A stretch of DNA of 64,000 nt from Labia minor (GCA_963082975.1 OY720350.1:37926660-37990659), one strand, 5' to 3'; shown: positions 1 to 13,400, counted from the first letter of the stretch. Numbers and translations are program-made. Notes: a model not told the origin generated them from the letters alone.

Positions 1-161
1 TCAAGATCGACATCTGGTTCAGAATTACTGTCTTCTGAATATTCCTAGAAAAAAATAGATATTATAATGCAATCTGTATCATTAAAATCATTTGCAAATT
101 TACTTACGAGGCCATAATCTTCTTCTTCTTCACACATAAAATCAACTTCATTATCTGACAT
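1..161 (-). CDS. CSN2: COP9 signalosome subunit 2 (CSN2), N-terminal exons, partial
   Basis: CSN2 is a PCI-domain scaffold subunit of the COP9 signalosome, which removes NEDD8 from cullin-RING ubiquitin ligases; it works in nucleus and cytoplasm. Exon 1 coding part is 108-161 and reads MSDNEVDFMCEEEEDYGL. A GTAAGT donor follows, then a 63-bp intron ending in a pyrimidine tract and TAG. Exon 2 (1-44, running off the window) reads EYSEDSNSEPDVDL. The acidic start followed by EYSEDSNSEP is the near-invariant N-terminus of animal CSN2, so identification is firm although only 32 residues are visible. Exon 1 ends in phase 0. The start ATG at 159-161 is preceded by an AT-rich leader. Nothing odd is seen. 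The rest of the gene lies left of the window. Confidence 0.93.
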
Positions 162-909
162 ATTTAGTATCGGGTTACTATAACCTATTTACTTTTTTTA
201 ATTTTTTTTTAAATATGTTTTGATGAGTAGTTACGAATTAATCAAATAAGTCATAGAGAAATTGATTATTTAATGTCACAATAGAAAAAAAGTATTAAAC
301 CTAGAAGATCGTATGAATGATGTAGATAGGGTTAGAATTAAATTGAAATTTATGGACTGATGAATTTAAATAAAAAAAAAAATAAATAATTTTTGATAGT
401 AATTTACACCGGTGAAGTCGGCTGGTTAGGTGTGCGGACAGCCAAAGGAACATTGGCGCTAGTGTCAAAGTTGATTTTTTTTTAAATGTTCAAAGAAGCT
501 TATGGTTTCAATTCATATGACTTCAAAGTTCTGATTCTATTACTATATAATATAGAAAATAGAAATAATAATTGAAATATTTAAACCAAATACCAAATGT
601 AAATTGATTTTAATATTATAATATTTAATATCTATATAATATATAATTGTATATAATTATAATTTATGTAAGAATAAATTGAATAAATAAAAAAAAATAA
701 AGGATAAAATATTAATGGAATATGAAAAAGTTTAATTTCTTGAAAAATCTCTAAATTCTTATATTGGAGATAATTTTTATTTCTAAAGTATTTCAATATA
801 TTTGGCCCTAACATACAATTATATAATCAAGCATCACTTTGACGTTCAATACAAGAAAATGGAGTCAAAATTATTTTGACCTTTCATTTCATGGATCATA
901 TGCTAAAGG
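162..909. other. Intergenic, upstream of CSN2
   Basis: This AT-rich stretch lies between the CSN2 start and the 3' end of the next minus-strand gene. It must hold the CSN2 promoter. A short GC-richer patch at about 409-465 is the only island; no clear TATA box or coding frame was found. Confidence 0.5.
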
Positions 910-1025
910 TAGGGTGATCAAAACATTTAGGATATTTCGTACTTTTTTCTAATTTTTTTCAATTTGGTTCTAAAAAAAAAATCTAAAATGTCCCGGGTTG
1001 ATGTTTTCAAAATATGGTCACCCTA
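910..1025. mobile_element. Short MITE with TAGGGTGA ends
   Basis: About 116 bp bounded by inverted ends: TAGGGTGATCAAAACAT on the left and, read from the right, TAGGGTGACCATATTTTG followed by AAAACATC. The interior is AT-rich and non-coding. It looks like a non-autonomous DNA transposon; the superfamily is not resolved. It sits just downstream of the 3' end of the membrane-protein gene. Confidence 0.6.
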
Positions 1026-1154
1026 GCTAGCTAAAAGAAATAATTAGATAGATATAAACAAAATATATTTATTATTTTATTTAAAATTTAAAAAATCAAC
1101 AATAAAATGATTATTGTTTTTTAAATTTAATTATTTAAATATAATAATTATAAA

Positions 1155-4100
1155 TCACAGTGACACTAATTCAATGCGCTTCGTAATTTTATCATAAAGG
1201 TGTTCTTCGTAATCGGTAGCGTCATACTCGTAGACCTTTTCCTCAATTACCACTGTTCCAGGCGGATTACCTGCGACGTATCGTTGATATTCTTCAAGTC
1301 GTCTTCTTGGTAGACATAATGGACAGCATAACATGAACCAACAACAACACCAGCCCCATTGACACCAACAAGGAATAGCAATAATCGAATAAAAAATTAG
1401 CCAAAATATACAAATTTTTTTTATATGCTTCATCCATTTACTATTATGTCGTTTTTCTTTGGTTAAACATTTCAAAGCACTAACACCTACCTAAATTCAT
1501 TCGTTATTTTTTTAAAGATTAAAAAAATAAAGAAATCAAGAACAATGTATTTGGCTAAGAGAAGAGAGATATGAATAATTTTGACAGTATAACACTCATA
1601 CGATATAAAATATAAAATATTTAATAAATTAATTATTATTATTACCTAATAATATTATTAATAGATTAAATTAAATTTTAGAAATAAATAATGTGAATAT
1701 AAAATTTATGGTGAGTGTTATAATATACGAGGGTAGATCAATAAATCTGTGACTTTTCGAATTTACTGAAATGGCAGAACTGCTTCTGTCAGCAGGCAAC
1801 CATCAGTTGACTCCTGTCTAAATTTGAATCAGCTGGGTTTTTTAGTTTTTGTTTGGCATCCATTAATAGCAGACTACCTCGTGATTTGAGAAGAAAGTGG
1901 AAAAAAGTGAAATTCGTGTGGCATTGGCGTTGTTTAACAGCAATATGGACGAGTTTTGGCGACGTTTCGTAACCGTTGATGAAACGTCGATCCATCACAA
2001 CACACCAGAGACCAGGCAGTCAAAACTGGATTTTTCGGGGTGAATCTGCATCAAAGAAGGCATCGACAAATCTTATTTTTTGGAAGGGATAAAAAATTTG
2101 GAGAAACGTTGGACGAAGTAAATAGAGCTCAAAGGAGACTACGTTGAAATATAAAATAATTTTTTAATCCAAAAACCTGTATTTCATTCAAAAAGTTATG
2201 GAATTATTGACCTGCCCTCGTATATTCTATCTGGATCCAGGGCCGCGGCGTGCACGTGTGCAAGGTGGGCGCTGCCCACGGGCGCCTGGTGTAGGGGGCG
2301 CCAAACTGACCATTCTTTTTTATTTTATGTATTCTGACTATATTTTTAAATTTATTAATTTATTTAGAAATATTCAAACTGTGAATTAGAGCATTGTGCG
2401 TAAAAGTGTAAATTAGTGCCAATAGCAATTAAGTGGTAAGCTTTTATTGTTCTATTGATAAAGGGGGCGCTTTTTAAAAATTTGCACACGGGCGCTTTGC
2501 ACCCACGTCGCGGCCCTGTCTGGATCTTAAATATTGTCTTCGCTCGATCTATTTAGAGGTCTAATATTAAAATGTTTCATAGTCTATTTTTCAAAATGTT
2601 TAGCCAAATATATTAATTAATAAATTATTTGATTTAACCTGTTCTTCTTCCACTTGAGAACAATTTACTGGTGTTTTGAAATCAACTATTTTATTAAAAG
2701 CATCCCGCATATTTTCTTCAGGTTTACCTTCATCTGTATAATTAAATGTAGAATTTAATTTCATTTTATTTTCAACATTTATATAATATTCCATTTTGAA
2801 TGCTTCATAATCATATTCATAATCTTTTTTTTCATCTGTCACACTTCTTTTTTTTATACCGTCATAATCCATGTATAAAGGTTCAACTTTCTTAAAATAA
2901 GACAAATATAAATAGAAAATCTTTAAAGTTATTTAATTTTGATTTAAGATTTAATATTTTAAAACAAATCTATTTACAATTCTAAAACAAATTATTTTTA
3001 TGGTACAAACTTAATTAAACTAACAACAGTGTCTTAAATTTTATATTTAAAGTTAAGTATTCATAAATATTATTTTGATTAAAAAAGTTAATTTAAATTC
3101 CGTTTTACCTAATTAGAAATATTTTGATAATTTTAATTAAAAATGTTAGAATGAATATGAAGGAGTAGTGATAAGAATTAAACAAATTTATATATAGACT
3201 AAACGTAAATTATACTATATATGTGAATGAAAATAATTTGGTGAATACAAAATATAAAAATAAACTTTAATATATAAATATATTTAATAACCAGATTGAG
3301 TAGAAAATCGAAAAAATGCATTGATTTGGAATCACTAAAGAAGTGAGGAAGGGGTTTTAGAGACAAGGGGCCCTGCAATAAATTATAAGAAAATTATAAC
3401 AAGTTTTATTACCTCGAGCTTATCAACACGTCATTAAGTTAAAACAATACCTCCCTTACTATCGTCGGTCGGTAAAAATTACCTGTAGCCAGGCACAAAA
3501 CCAACCGACGAATTAAAAATAATTAAAAACAACATTATATATGTTTTTTTTTTATTTCAGTTAGTTTAAATAAAAAATTTCCGATAATGAATATAAAATT
3601 AATACTTTGTGAACTACTACTTCCCGTTTCTGGATATACACCAAAAGTTGAATAAAAAATATTGCAAATATTAGATCTACTCGCTATTACTTTCAAATAT
3701 AAATAAATAATAAATAAATATATATTTATTATTTTTTTAATTTACTCTTAATAAAATTGAATATTTATTATATTCTTAAGTTAATATTTGAATTCAATAT
3801 CCTTAAAATATTCATATCGTTTTTGGATATCTACTACTAAAACATGTTTTGTCATTAAATATATTTTTTAGTTTCTAAAATATTTAAAATTTGGAGTAAA
3901 ATGAAATTTTCATTATGTGACTGAATGAGATGAATAAGAGGGTTAGTTAAATGTAGCATTTTTTTTATTTTACCTCAAAATCTGGATATATTTTCCTAAT
4001 TTGTGGATATTCTTTCAATCCTAAATCATATTCTTCCTTTTCTTCTTCTTCTCCAAGAGAATATTTTGTTATTATACTTTTATTAAATCTTGCAAATTGT

Positions 4101-4387
4101 GTGTTATTCTCATTTGGTGGAATTGATCTTTTAATTAATTGATGTAGAGTATTTAATTTATCATACAAAGAATCCCAGGAAATATCAACTCCTTGCCTTT
4201 CAAGATCCTCCCGTCCTTCCAACGGCACCTCATCATCTTGATCAATGAGATCATCGAGTTCATCAATAACCCAAGTATCATCCCGATTTAAACTTAAATT
4301 AATTGGCACGCCGGGTATTATACTAACAACATAATTATTAGAAAAGAAACAAATAATAAAAAAAACTATTTTTTTAAAATTCCCCAT
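1155..4387 (-). CDS. Predicted type I single-pass membrane protein, three exons, family not recognised
   Basis: Exons are 3974-4387, 2639-2890 and 1155-1490, all joined in phase 0, giving 333 residues. The ATG at 4385-4387 opens a signal peptide (residues 1 to about 22, MGNFKKIVFFIICFF...). Residues 23-222 are acidic and contain six N-x-S/T sites (NLS, NNT, NKS, NST, NYT, NCS). All lie before a hydrophobic segment at about 248-282 that is rich in Cys and Trp. This is followed by PRRR and a Tyr-rich tail (VYEYDATDYEEHLYDKI). This layout is what a surface type I protein would show. Donors are GAG|GTAAAA and a weaker CAG|GTTAAA; acceptors are TTTTAAG and TTTAG. The third acceptor is least certain: one 60 bases further in would also keep the frame. 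AATAAA-like signals lie about 80 bases past the TGA. Function unknown. Confidence 0.6.
1726..2222 (+). mobile_element. Internally deleted mariner element
   Basis: Both ends carry TACGAGGG-type inverted repeats followed by CAATAA. The plus-strand interior keeps pieces of a mariner transposase: FWRRFVTVDETSIHH includes the first catalytic Asp region, then the reading jumps to the C-terminal YFLEGIKNLEKRWTK. Frameshifts and stops make it a dead, internally deleted copy. It lies in the second intron of the membrane-protein gene. Confidence 0.8.
2238..2518. mobile_element. hAT-type MITE with 8-bp target duplication
   Basis: 281 bp bounded by inverted ends CAGGGCCGCGGCGTGCACG and, from the right, CAGGGCCGCGACGTGGGTG. 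It is flanked by a perfect 8-bp duplication TCTGGATC at 2230-2237 and 2519-2526, which is the hAT signature. The ends are strikingly GC-rich against this background; the middle is AT-rich and non-coding. It is intronic in the membrane-protein gene, beside the mariner remnant. Confidence 0.85.
2891..3973 (-). other. First intron of the membrane-protein gene, with R-A fragments
   Basis: AT-rich intron. Positions 3443-3515 hold the R-A end (CTATCGTCGGTCGGTA) fused to a degenerate other end (CCAACCGACG). Positions 3545-3710 match the R-A variant at 15770 and its downstream segment near 16335. The rest shows nothing recognisable. Confidence 0.6.
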
Positions 4388-4719
4388 AAATCAATATAAT
4401 GAATCAATGTTTATTTATTTTCCGAACCTTAATAAATTATTATTGATCACACTTGTTAATTAAAAAAAAATATATATTCATATAAATAAATAAATAAAAA
4501 GCATAATATAATATAAAAAAATAATGTAATTTTATATTATATATAAATATTTTGATCATTTTGATAATTAAACCTTATTTCTAAAAAAAAAAAAAAATTT
4601 TTATTATTATTTTTATTTTTAGTGATTTCGCTAAAATTTTGTAAAAATGTATTTTCCATTCTTCACTAATTTAATAGGGAGTTGTTATACATTATAGATT
4701 TTGTCATTTGGATCGCTAA
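4388..4719. other. AT-rich upstream region of the membrane-protein gene
   Basis: About 330 bases of very AT-rich DNA with poly-A and poly-T runs. As the gene is on the minus strand, this is where its promoter would lie. No defined motif was found. Confidence 0.4.
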
Positions 4720-5215
4720 TATTTGCGAGATTTCGCTCTATCTATCTCAGTGGCTCTACGGAATTCGAAAGTTCTTGGCCGCAGCAACCACATTCTTCCA
4801 GAGCCACAGCCATCCAACCCCTACCCTTTCCATATCTCTCACGTCCCTTCTTACATTGTCTACCCACCGCATCCGTGATCTTCCAGGCGGACGTTTCCCA
4901 ATTGGTCTCCCCACCAATATATTTTTCGTCATTCTTTCCTCTGCCATTCTGTGGCCTTCTCGAATTTATAACCCGAACTATGTCTGGAGATGCATAGAGC
5001 TCATGCAATTTCTCGTGATGGAGTCTCCGCCATTCCGCGATAACCTCTTTCTTTGGCCCATGCTGCGAAGAATCCTATTCTCAAATATTCTAAATCTACT
5101 CTCGTCCCCCAGGGTCAATGAACATGCCTCACACCTATATAATATAACCAGCAAAATTATTGTTTTATATATTTTAATTTTGATCCCCTTTAATAATAAT
5201 TTTGCAGAGAAAAAA
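4720..5215 (-). mobile_element. RTE-like LINE 3' fragment
   Basis: The minus strand reads as the C-terminal end of an endonuclease/reverse-transcriptase polyprotein. It runs from LGDESRFRIFENRILRSM through HELYASPDIVRVINSRR, then in another frame GRPIGKRPPGRSRMRWVDN and NVVAAAKNFRIP. At least two frameshifts break it. The order and wording match the well-known RTE-type tail common in insect genomes. The 178-residue plus-strand ORF over the same bases is its antisense shadow. Confidence 0.8.
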
Positions 5216-5365
5216 TAGTAAATAGGTACCAGGGAACGATTATTAATAATAAATAATTAAATTTGAAATTTTAATATAATTGATAGAGAGTGAATAGGGA
5301 AAAAATTGAAATTATAAATAATAAATGTAAAGATAATTTAATTTGTAACAAAAATTTATAATAAA

Positions 5366-5520
5366 CTAGCTGCTCAGAGCTCCTTCGTCGCTCTTCACAT
5401 CTAGACGGGGGCTCCGCCCCCTGTACCCCCGAGTGGTACATAGTATTTGGTTGAAAGTAGTAAAAGGTTTTCATCCATTTTGTTTCAATCAATGTATAAC
5501 ATAAAACATTCATTTCTTAT
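5366..5520 (-). mobile_element. Helitron-like 3' end (R-D family)
   Basis: Read on the minus strand, this contains the hairpin GGGGGCGGAGCCCCC, then GAGCTCTGAGCAGCTAG followed by T. A 3' hairpin followed by CTAG and a host T is the canonical Helitron terminus. No 5' end was located. A second copy of about 200 bp is at 26412-26640. Confidence 0.5.
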
Positions 5521-5594
5521 TGTGTGATTATTTAAAAGATATTTTAATTTAATCAGTAAATTAATTATATATATTTTTATTGAATATGTTATAT

Positions 5595-5870
5595 CTATCT
5601 ACTCGAAAGTTCTTGGCAGCTACAACCACATTTCTCCAAGTGTCCTTATCCTGAGCCTCTGTTCCATCATTCTTACGTCATTCCCTGGTGTCCTCATCTT
5701 TGGCCCATAAATGCTGGGAAGAATCCTATTCTCAAATACTCTGAATCCACTCTCATCTCCTAAGATCATAGACCATGTCTCACACTCATATAATACAACA
5801 GACAAAATAATTGTTTTATATATTTTAATTTTCATTCCCTTTGATAATAATTTTGATGAGATAAGCCTCT
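5595..5870 (-). mobile_element. RTE-like LINE fragment, internally deleted
   Basis: The minus strand reads SVVLYECETWSMILGDES, then FRVFENRILPSIYGPK, and jumps directly to the terminal TLGEMWL / WRNVVVAAKNF region. It is the same LINE family as 4720-5215, with the central finger region missing. Confidence 0.75.
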
Positions 5871-5884
5871 TTACTGCATGATAA

Positions 5885-6084
5885 CAGGCGTTATATATGT
5901 AAGACCAGACTGTGATTACATATATATTATAAATAAAATAAAATTAAAAATATTTATGTTATATCCATATCTGTTTTTTATTACATTAATAGATATATTA
6001 AAATTATTTTAAATTGTTTCTGTAGCTGGAAATTAATTTACTTCAAACCGTCGGTCGGTTCGGACATGGCCACAGGTCAACTTA
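5885..6084 (+). mobile_element. R-A element, terminal fragment
   Basis: This carries the R-A end: CCGTCGGTCGG, then the hairpin GACATGGCCACAGGTC and CTTA. It matches the equivalent end of the full copies at 31923-32590 and 41755-42420; the remaining two thirds are absent. Confidence 0.75.
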
Positions 6085-6618
6085 TTTATTATTAAGTTCA
6101 TTTATTAATTTTTTTAGATCATAGTTAATTCCCTCCCTTAAAATAAAAGAAGTAACTATTCAAATATGGAAAGAATAAATACAAAATAATTTAAGTTAAA
6201 TATGATTTAAATATTTTATTAAATTAATTAAAATGAGAACTTTTAGAATAAATTATTTAATTGAAATGATATTTTAATATTAGAATTTAAAATAAAAAGT
6301 GAAATATTATAATAATTCTTTGATTGGAAATACTTAAGAGTTATATACATTGATGAGTCCGCCAGTCAGTGGGCCATGAATGAACAACACGGAGAATATA
6401 TAAACTTTAAAAATTTAAATTCTGCGGTTATTGATTAGATATTAATAAAATCTATAGAGCCTATGTTACCATAGAGGTATATAAGAATATTGTGATGTAA
6501 TTTCATAGAAATCGTTTCTTATTTTTTGATGTTTATAATTCTAAATTACCGGTAAAGTGTCGGTTAAGTAGGAAATTTCTTTTTTGTTTGTTTCTATGAC
6601 AGCAAAAAAGTAAACAAA

Positions 6619-6620
<2 letters not shown>
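6085..6620. other. AT-rich intergenic DNA
   Basis: No gene or repeat boundary recognised. Confidence 0.4.
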
Positions 6621-6649
<29 letters not shown>

Positions 6650-6656
6650 CATACAA
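6621..6656. repeat. ACAT microsatellite
   Basis: About nine uninterrupted copies of the tetranucleotide ACAT. Confidence 0.95.
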
Positions 6657-9292
6657 ACACTCTCCTTTATATATATAGATTATAGAAGATTAAATATTAA
6701 TTTCACATTTTATTCATTATTTTTTTGAAATTGATTTACATTTGCATCTATAAACTTTTTATAATTAAGATATGAATTTAATTATTTTTTTAATTACATA
6801 AAAAGGTTCTAGGAACATATATTTAAGATATATCTTATCTACAATAAATATATATAAAGTCACTTTTAGAGCCATTTTAAAATCAATAAAAAAATAAATA
6901 TTATCAGAAAAAGATAAGAAAATAAGTTATATATGTTCTTTTGATTAATCAATAAGAATATATTTTATTTTTTAAAAGAAAAAGAGAAAAACAAGTTTTA
7001 AGTTAATTTCATTCTCGTATTCTGAATATCAAGAGACATTTATTTGAAATAATCTCAATTTTTATATTTATAATTTTCGATGAACTCTTAAGTTAGTTAA
7101 GAAGATATTAAGAAGATAATAAAAGGTATAAATATAATTTAAATAAAGGATTATAATCAGTGCCAAAATATGCCGGAGTAAGTAGGCAATTGCCAACGTG
7201 TTTTAAGATCCCCGCATATATTAGATTAATCTATATTATATTTATATAATTAAGTATAATTATATATATATATAAATAGAAAAATTAATTAATTTAATTT
7301 TTTTTAGTAATATGATTATATTCGTAAAACTGCTGTTTAATAAAGTCGAATTCATCAAATTACCAGGTGATAAATAGAAATTATAACTATTATCTTATTT
7401 GATCCTGCACTGATTATAATTATGAACAAAATTTTCGTTGTTTTTATAAATGATAACATATTTATTTATTCATTTTTTGATATTTTAAGAATTAATCTCA
7501 AGAATAATTAGGAAAAATAAATAAATAATTATTAAAAATACCTCTTAGAGTACATTAACGTGAGCAAATAATTTTTTTTTATAAATTTATTAAGTATTAT
7601 AATAAATATGTAATATATATGAGATGATTTTTTTAAAATAGTTTAATAATTTATAAGTTTATGAATAATTCAAAATTATTAAAAATAATTTTAAGAAATA
7701 TTATATTATTATTTAAAATAGATGTTCAATTTATTAGACAGGTAAGTAGTAATAGATAGTAATTACCAATAAAGGGTATATTATTTTCATCGTTGTTACA
7801 TCACTGAGGTAATGAGGTAAAAATAACATAAATTCATATCATTTTCTTCCTAAATTGAAAATTGAATATACATATAATATCTATATAGAAGAGTGCTAAA
7901 AAACACTAAATCTTTAAATCTAAAATAAATCAATCAATAATTTTTAAATTTAATCAAAAATCTAAATCAACTAATTTGAATTAATTATTGATTTATTGAT
8001 TAATATATTTATTAAAATTATTTGAATCAAATTACCTACCTATCTACATGTCTTTTACCTTTACAATTTTGTTTTAGCTTATAATTATATATTATTAAAT
8101 AATTTATTTAAAAAAAATATAACAAAAAATATGATTTTAAGTACATATAACATAAGATTGATTTATTTCAATCTTTATTTCTTTTTTTTATATCCATAAA
8201 TCAAAATTGGAAAAAAAATATAAATCAGTCACTGACATAAATATAAATATAATAATTAATATAAATTATTTAATTAGAGATATAGATATCTATTAGAAAA
8301 TAGTAAAAATATATTTTAAATAACAATAAAATATATTTATATATTTCTATTTAGTATTATAGTTTATAGTTTTATAGTATATATAATAATTTTAGGAAGA
8401 CATCGAAAATTAATCATTGTACCTATTTAATTATAAAAACTTGATGGGAATATTTATTACTACATAGAATAGAATAGAATTTTTCATTATTAGTTATTTT
8501 GTGCCAGAAATTTAAAAAAATATTTTTTTGATTTGTATTGCCTATATTCATTTCACAATAAAAATTTTATTATAAAAAACAAAAATTCTCTATAAACGTT
8601 TATGGTTTTAACTTATGGTTAAAATAATAAATTAATATTTTATTATTATAAGATATATTTTTAATTATTAAATAAATTTATTAATGGGCTAGTATGTTGA
8701 AAAAAATGATCCACGAATGTAGTTTTTTCATATATAGGTATATATAATACTTTTTATAGTGCATTTCATTATAAATCAATTTTATTTAATTTTCCAGTCT
8801 CGTAATAGTCATAAAATTTGTTTTAGAATTTGTTTATAAATTTTTATTTAATTTTTTAGTAATCAAAGTATTCTATTTAAAAGAGATTTTTTATGTTTAT
8901 CACAGATATTAAAATTAAATTTCTTTGAAAGTTTAAAATAAAATTTTTTCATATGAAATTTTATATACATATTTAACCAATCTCAAATACAGCGTTTTCT
9001 TATTTCTTAAATAATAAATATCATTAATATGCATTATAAAAAATATAATTATATATATATGACACTTTGAATAAGAAAATTATTGGATTGAATTTATAAA
9101 CAAATATAATTAGTAAAATTATTCAAAAAAAATTAAATAAACAATATTTTATTAATATATGTTAATGAAGATATGTTTTTTAAAAAATAAATTTAACTTT
9201 TAATTATTTAAAAAGCTTTTTTATATGTTCTCTTATAATGTTTTCAAATAGTGATTAGATGGTAATTGAAATATAAATTAAATACAATTAGT

Positions 9293-9329
<37 letters not shown>

Positions 9330-10152
9330 TCTTATGCTTAGATTATTCTTTCGTTTGGTCATTTACGTTTTGAAGTAAATCATATTATTTACATTTTCTA
9401 AAGATTTAAGGGAGGAAATTTAATTTTTTAAAGATTTTTATTTTCATATTCTTTCAATTTCATGATAAGAAATATTGAGCGGTATTTTTTTAATTATAAG
9501 TAGAGAATAATTATAGAATATTGAGTTAGACAAGACAATTTAATAAAGAAGGAACGATATTTTTTTTACATTAATCTTCAATAAAAAATATTTATGGGAA
9601 ATTTGTTTTTGTTTTTAGGAGTGATTATTGATGACTTTTATAGGACAAAATCCAAAAACAAAAAAAAAACAAAAAACAAATTGATTTATTTTAAATAGGA
9701 TAAACAAGATATTACGGTTTAGAAAAATAAAGAAAAAATTAAATAAAAATAATAACAAATTTATTTTCCAATCTGGTCAAATTTTGTAAAAGAGGGCTGG
9801 TCAATTATCATTTAGTAAATCTTTAAGTTATACTTGTCTATTTATAAATTGTTAAGAAATGGATTATAATATTTATAAATATATCAATATGATTAGTTTA
9901 TAAATTTTATAAAATTTTTGACAAGGATGCTGAATTATTATTATTATTATTATTTTGACCCTAAAAGTATACAATCGTTCAAATCTATTTATTTATTTTG
10001 ATCACAATTGAAAAAGTGTATCATATTCTGAGCATTATTATAAATCTTTATTTAAATTTGTCTAAAATTGTCTAAATAATATTTCTAAAAAAATTCTTAT
10101 TATAGAGAAAAGGTTTTTTTTAATAAGAAACTTATGAATTATTATTATATAA

Positions 10153-10188
<36 letters not shown>

Positions 10189-10484
10189 TACTATTCTAAA
10201 AGGTAAGTATATGATTACTTCGAGTTATTCGAATGAAAATTTGGACTTTTATCAATTATTTAAGTACATATATAAAAAACAAACCAATTGTAAATTTATT
10301 TATTTATAATATACGCGCATTTTGTCTATATGAGCCATTATTTTTTTTTAAGGTCTTGAGAAATATATTTATGTATATTCATAAATATTTATAAATTTAT
10401 AAATTCTTTATAAATAAGCAAACTATATATATATATATATATTTATATGAAGAATGTGGTTATTTGGTTTTTCTAATTTGATTT
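6657..10484. other. Long AT-rich intergenic stretch
   Basis: Nearly 4 kb of AT-rich sequence with no convincing coding frame. It holds TA runs at about 9299-9325, 10160-10183 and 10425-10442 and an ATT run near 9938-9954. The right end includes the 3' untranslated region of the phosphatase gene. No clear AATAAA was seen just downstream of that stop codon. Confidence 0.5.
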
Positions 10485-13400
10485 TCAAACCACTCGTTCT
10501 GCTGTTTGAGATTCACCACGTCCATTTGCAACCATATTAACTCCATTGATCTCGTTGGAGGTGACTGGGATCGTTCGAGTCGTTCCAGAATTGGTAAAAA
10601 GATCTGAGACGTGTACAGCCTGGATAAGGAAAAACAAAAAAAATAAAAAAAAATTTAAAAAAAAAAATTAATAAAGAAATAATAATCTAATATACAACAC
10701 TGGAGATAAAATAAATATTAAAAAAAAATTAGAAAAATAAAATTTAATTTTAATTTTGAAAAATAAAATCATCGTTTTTTATAGATTTTTTTTTATATTT
10801 CAGTTGCCTGAGAGAAGCGGTATTTGTGATATTCCTAGTATGAATAATTTTTAAATTCTTAGGGCTGAGTATTTATTAATGTTTAAAGTATTTACTAAAC
10901 TATTTAAATATATATGACTTAAGATTCTGTAATAACTTAAAAAATATTAATATTAGGATAAATATATATAATTATTCCCACTCTTGATTTTTAAACAAAT
11001 AAAATTTTTTCAAGATAATACATATAATAAACATTAATTTATTTTTGCAATGGTTTTGGAAGGTATGAAAGGTGTTTGTGTGTGACCTTGAATGGTTGTT
11101 CACTTGATAATAAATCATGCAGTGAGTGGACTTCCCTCCCAAACACCATCGTGACGCTTGAATCCCATTGAAGATGATTGAAGTGATTGGTAAGGTGTAA
11201 GTGAAAAAGACAAACAATTATCTTCAATAGAATTGTCAGAAGGATTAAGTATAAACCAGACTTTTTTAAACTAAAACATAAGAATACGTTTTATTTGTTA
11301 CTAAATCGGAATAGTGGGGACAAGTTCTCTGTGATTTTTTAATAAAAGTAATAATAATAATAATTTTTAAAATGTATTTGAATAAAAAATAAAAGATTAA
11401 CTAATAAAACTAATGATAAATAAATAAAATATTAAATTGAAATGTTGTAATTTGTATAAATTGTCTAAAAAGTTAATATAAGAATGATATAAGGTCTTTA
11501 GATAATTTATTGAATATATGGAACGTGTATAATATCAATAAATTTCTTTCAACAATTTATGAATAATGACTTAATTAGATAATTATCTTCATTATAGTTC
11601 AACTATTTTTATTCAGATTGAAAATACAATTGTTCGAAGAATAAATTACGAGGGCAGGTCAATAAATCGGTGAATTTTTGAATTTCCCGTCTCTTAAATG
11701 AAATGGCAAAACCATGTCACCAGGAAATTATCAGCTGATTTCTGTCGAAATTTGAACCAGCTGGATCTTTTAGTTTTCGTTTGACATCCACTAGTAGAAG
11801 ACTACCTCATGATTTGAGAAGAAAATGGAAAAAAGTGAATTTTCCATGAAAATCCATGAATTGGAATACGAATTGCTCCCTCATCCGCCCTACTCTCCGT
11901 ATTTAGCCCCGAATGACTATTTCTTATATCCAAACCTGATGAATAAATGAATCGGCGGAAAGAGATTGGACTCCAATGATGAAATCATCTCTCAAACAAA
12001 TCTATTTTGACGTTCTCTAAAAATCTTATTTTTTGGAAGGGTTAAAAACAAATTGGAGAAACTTTGGACGAAGTGTATAAAGCTCACAGGAGACTACTTT
12101 GAAAAATAAAATAATTTTTTATCCAAAAACCTGTGTTTCATTCAAAAAGTTACGTACTTATTGACATACCCTCGTATTATAAATTTGAGTATTTTTCAAA
12201 AGTATTATATATTTGTTTACACTATTAAATAATATCTTAATTAATATATATATATATATATAATTATTAAATTATTTTAATGTTGTAATTTTAAATGAAA
12301 AATTGGTAAAAAGTTGAGTTCAAATTTTTATGATGTTTATTTTAATTCAGTAGATTTATTATATTAATCATGAATCTAGTTAATAACTCATAACTCAAAA
12401 GGTAAGTAAATTGGTTGCTATCTGAAGAAGAGATGAATTTATTTTTTTCTTAAGTATTTGTTTAGGGTTTAGGGTCAAATATCTCATAATCTTTTAGATT
12501 ATCCCTTTAAAAATAATTATTGAATATTTAAAAATTAATATTTGTATAACCATGATAAATAAAAATGTTCACTGTTAATGAATCAACTAAATTTAGAATG
12601 AAATCATTTTAATTTATATATATATATATATATATACTATAATGGTTTAAATGGGAGGGGGGGCCGACCCAAATGTCCTCACCACCGCAATCCGCAAGAA
12701 TGGATTTTTTTAATATTTTGGTTTTCACTATATTTCGGTCAATATAAAATAAATATAACTTATAAAAATGTGATGAATTTAGCGGGCAACATAAATGGTT
12801 ATTGTGGGCAGCGGGTTGGTTACTCTTGATTTAAATATGCACCTTTGAAAAAATAATATTATTTAAAATTATATTAGATTCTGCTATGTTTTCCAAGTAT
12901 TTATATCTTTTACACTTACCTACAAAACAACGGTTCAAATAGTTAAAAGTTTTATTATTTATAAAATTAATTTTTGATCGCGAAATGAAAATTTTTAATG
13001 AATAAAAATTTATGAGTAATGAAATTTAAAATTTTATTTGGAGGGTTTACTGTTAATCCCTCGAAGTTCTGAGTAGAATCTCGAGCACTGTAGTTATCTA
13101 AACAATAATTGAAGAAGTGGGAGGATGTATTTAAGCGTCTGTTATGAATCTGATTGGAACAGGTGAGTAAGTCAACTGTGGAAAAGGAGACTAGGAAACC
13201 ATCATCTTATTATTCAACGCATAAATAATTGAATTACAATAAAAAAAAAATATTTCAAAAAAGAATAGAAAAGTACAAAATACTTTTATTGATGAGTTTT
13301 ATATTGATTAAGAAAAACAAATTTTAACTGCTTAAATCGTCTATCCATTTGACTGTAATAGTTTAAAAGAAGACAGAAATATATATAATAATTAATAAAA

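Noticed and set aside
1789-1998. 69-residue minus-strand ORF
   Set aside because: Antisense shadow of the mariner remnant, whose plus strand carries VDETSIHH.
2198-2389. 63-residue GC-rich plus-strand ORF
   Set aside because: It crosses a hAT MITE boundary and target duplication; its composition comes from the GC-rich terminal repeat.
4682-5218. 178-residue plus-strand ORF and a 98-residue overlapping one
   Set aside because: They are antisense to a decayed RTE-like LINE whose minus-strand frames show recognisable RT-tail motifs.
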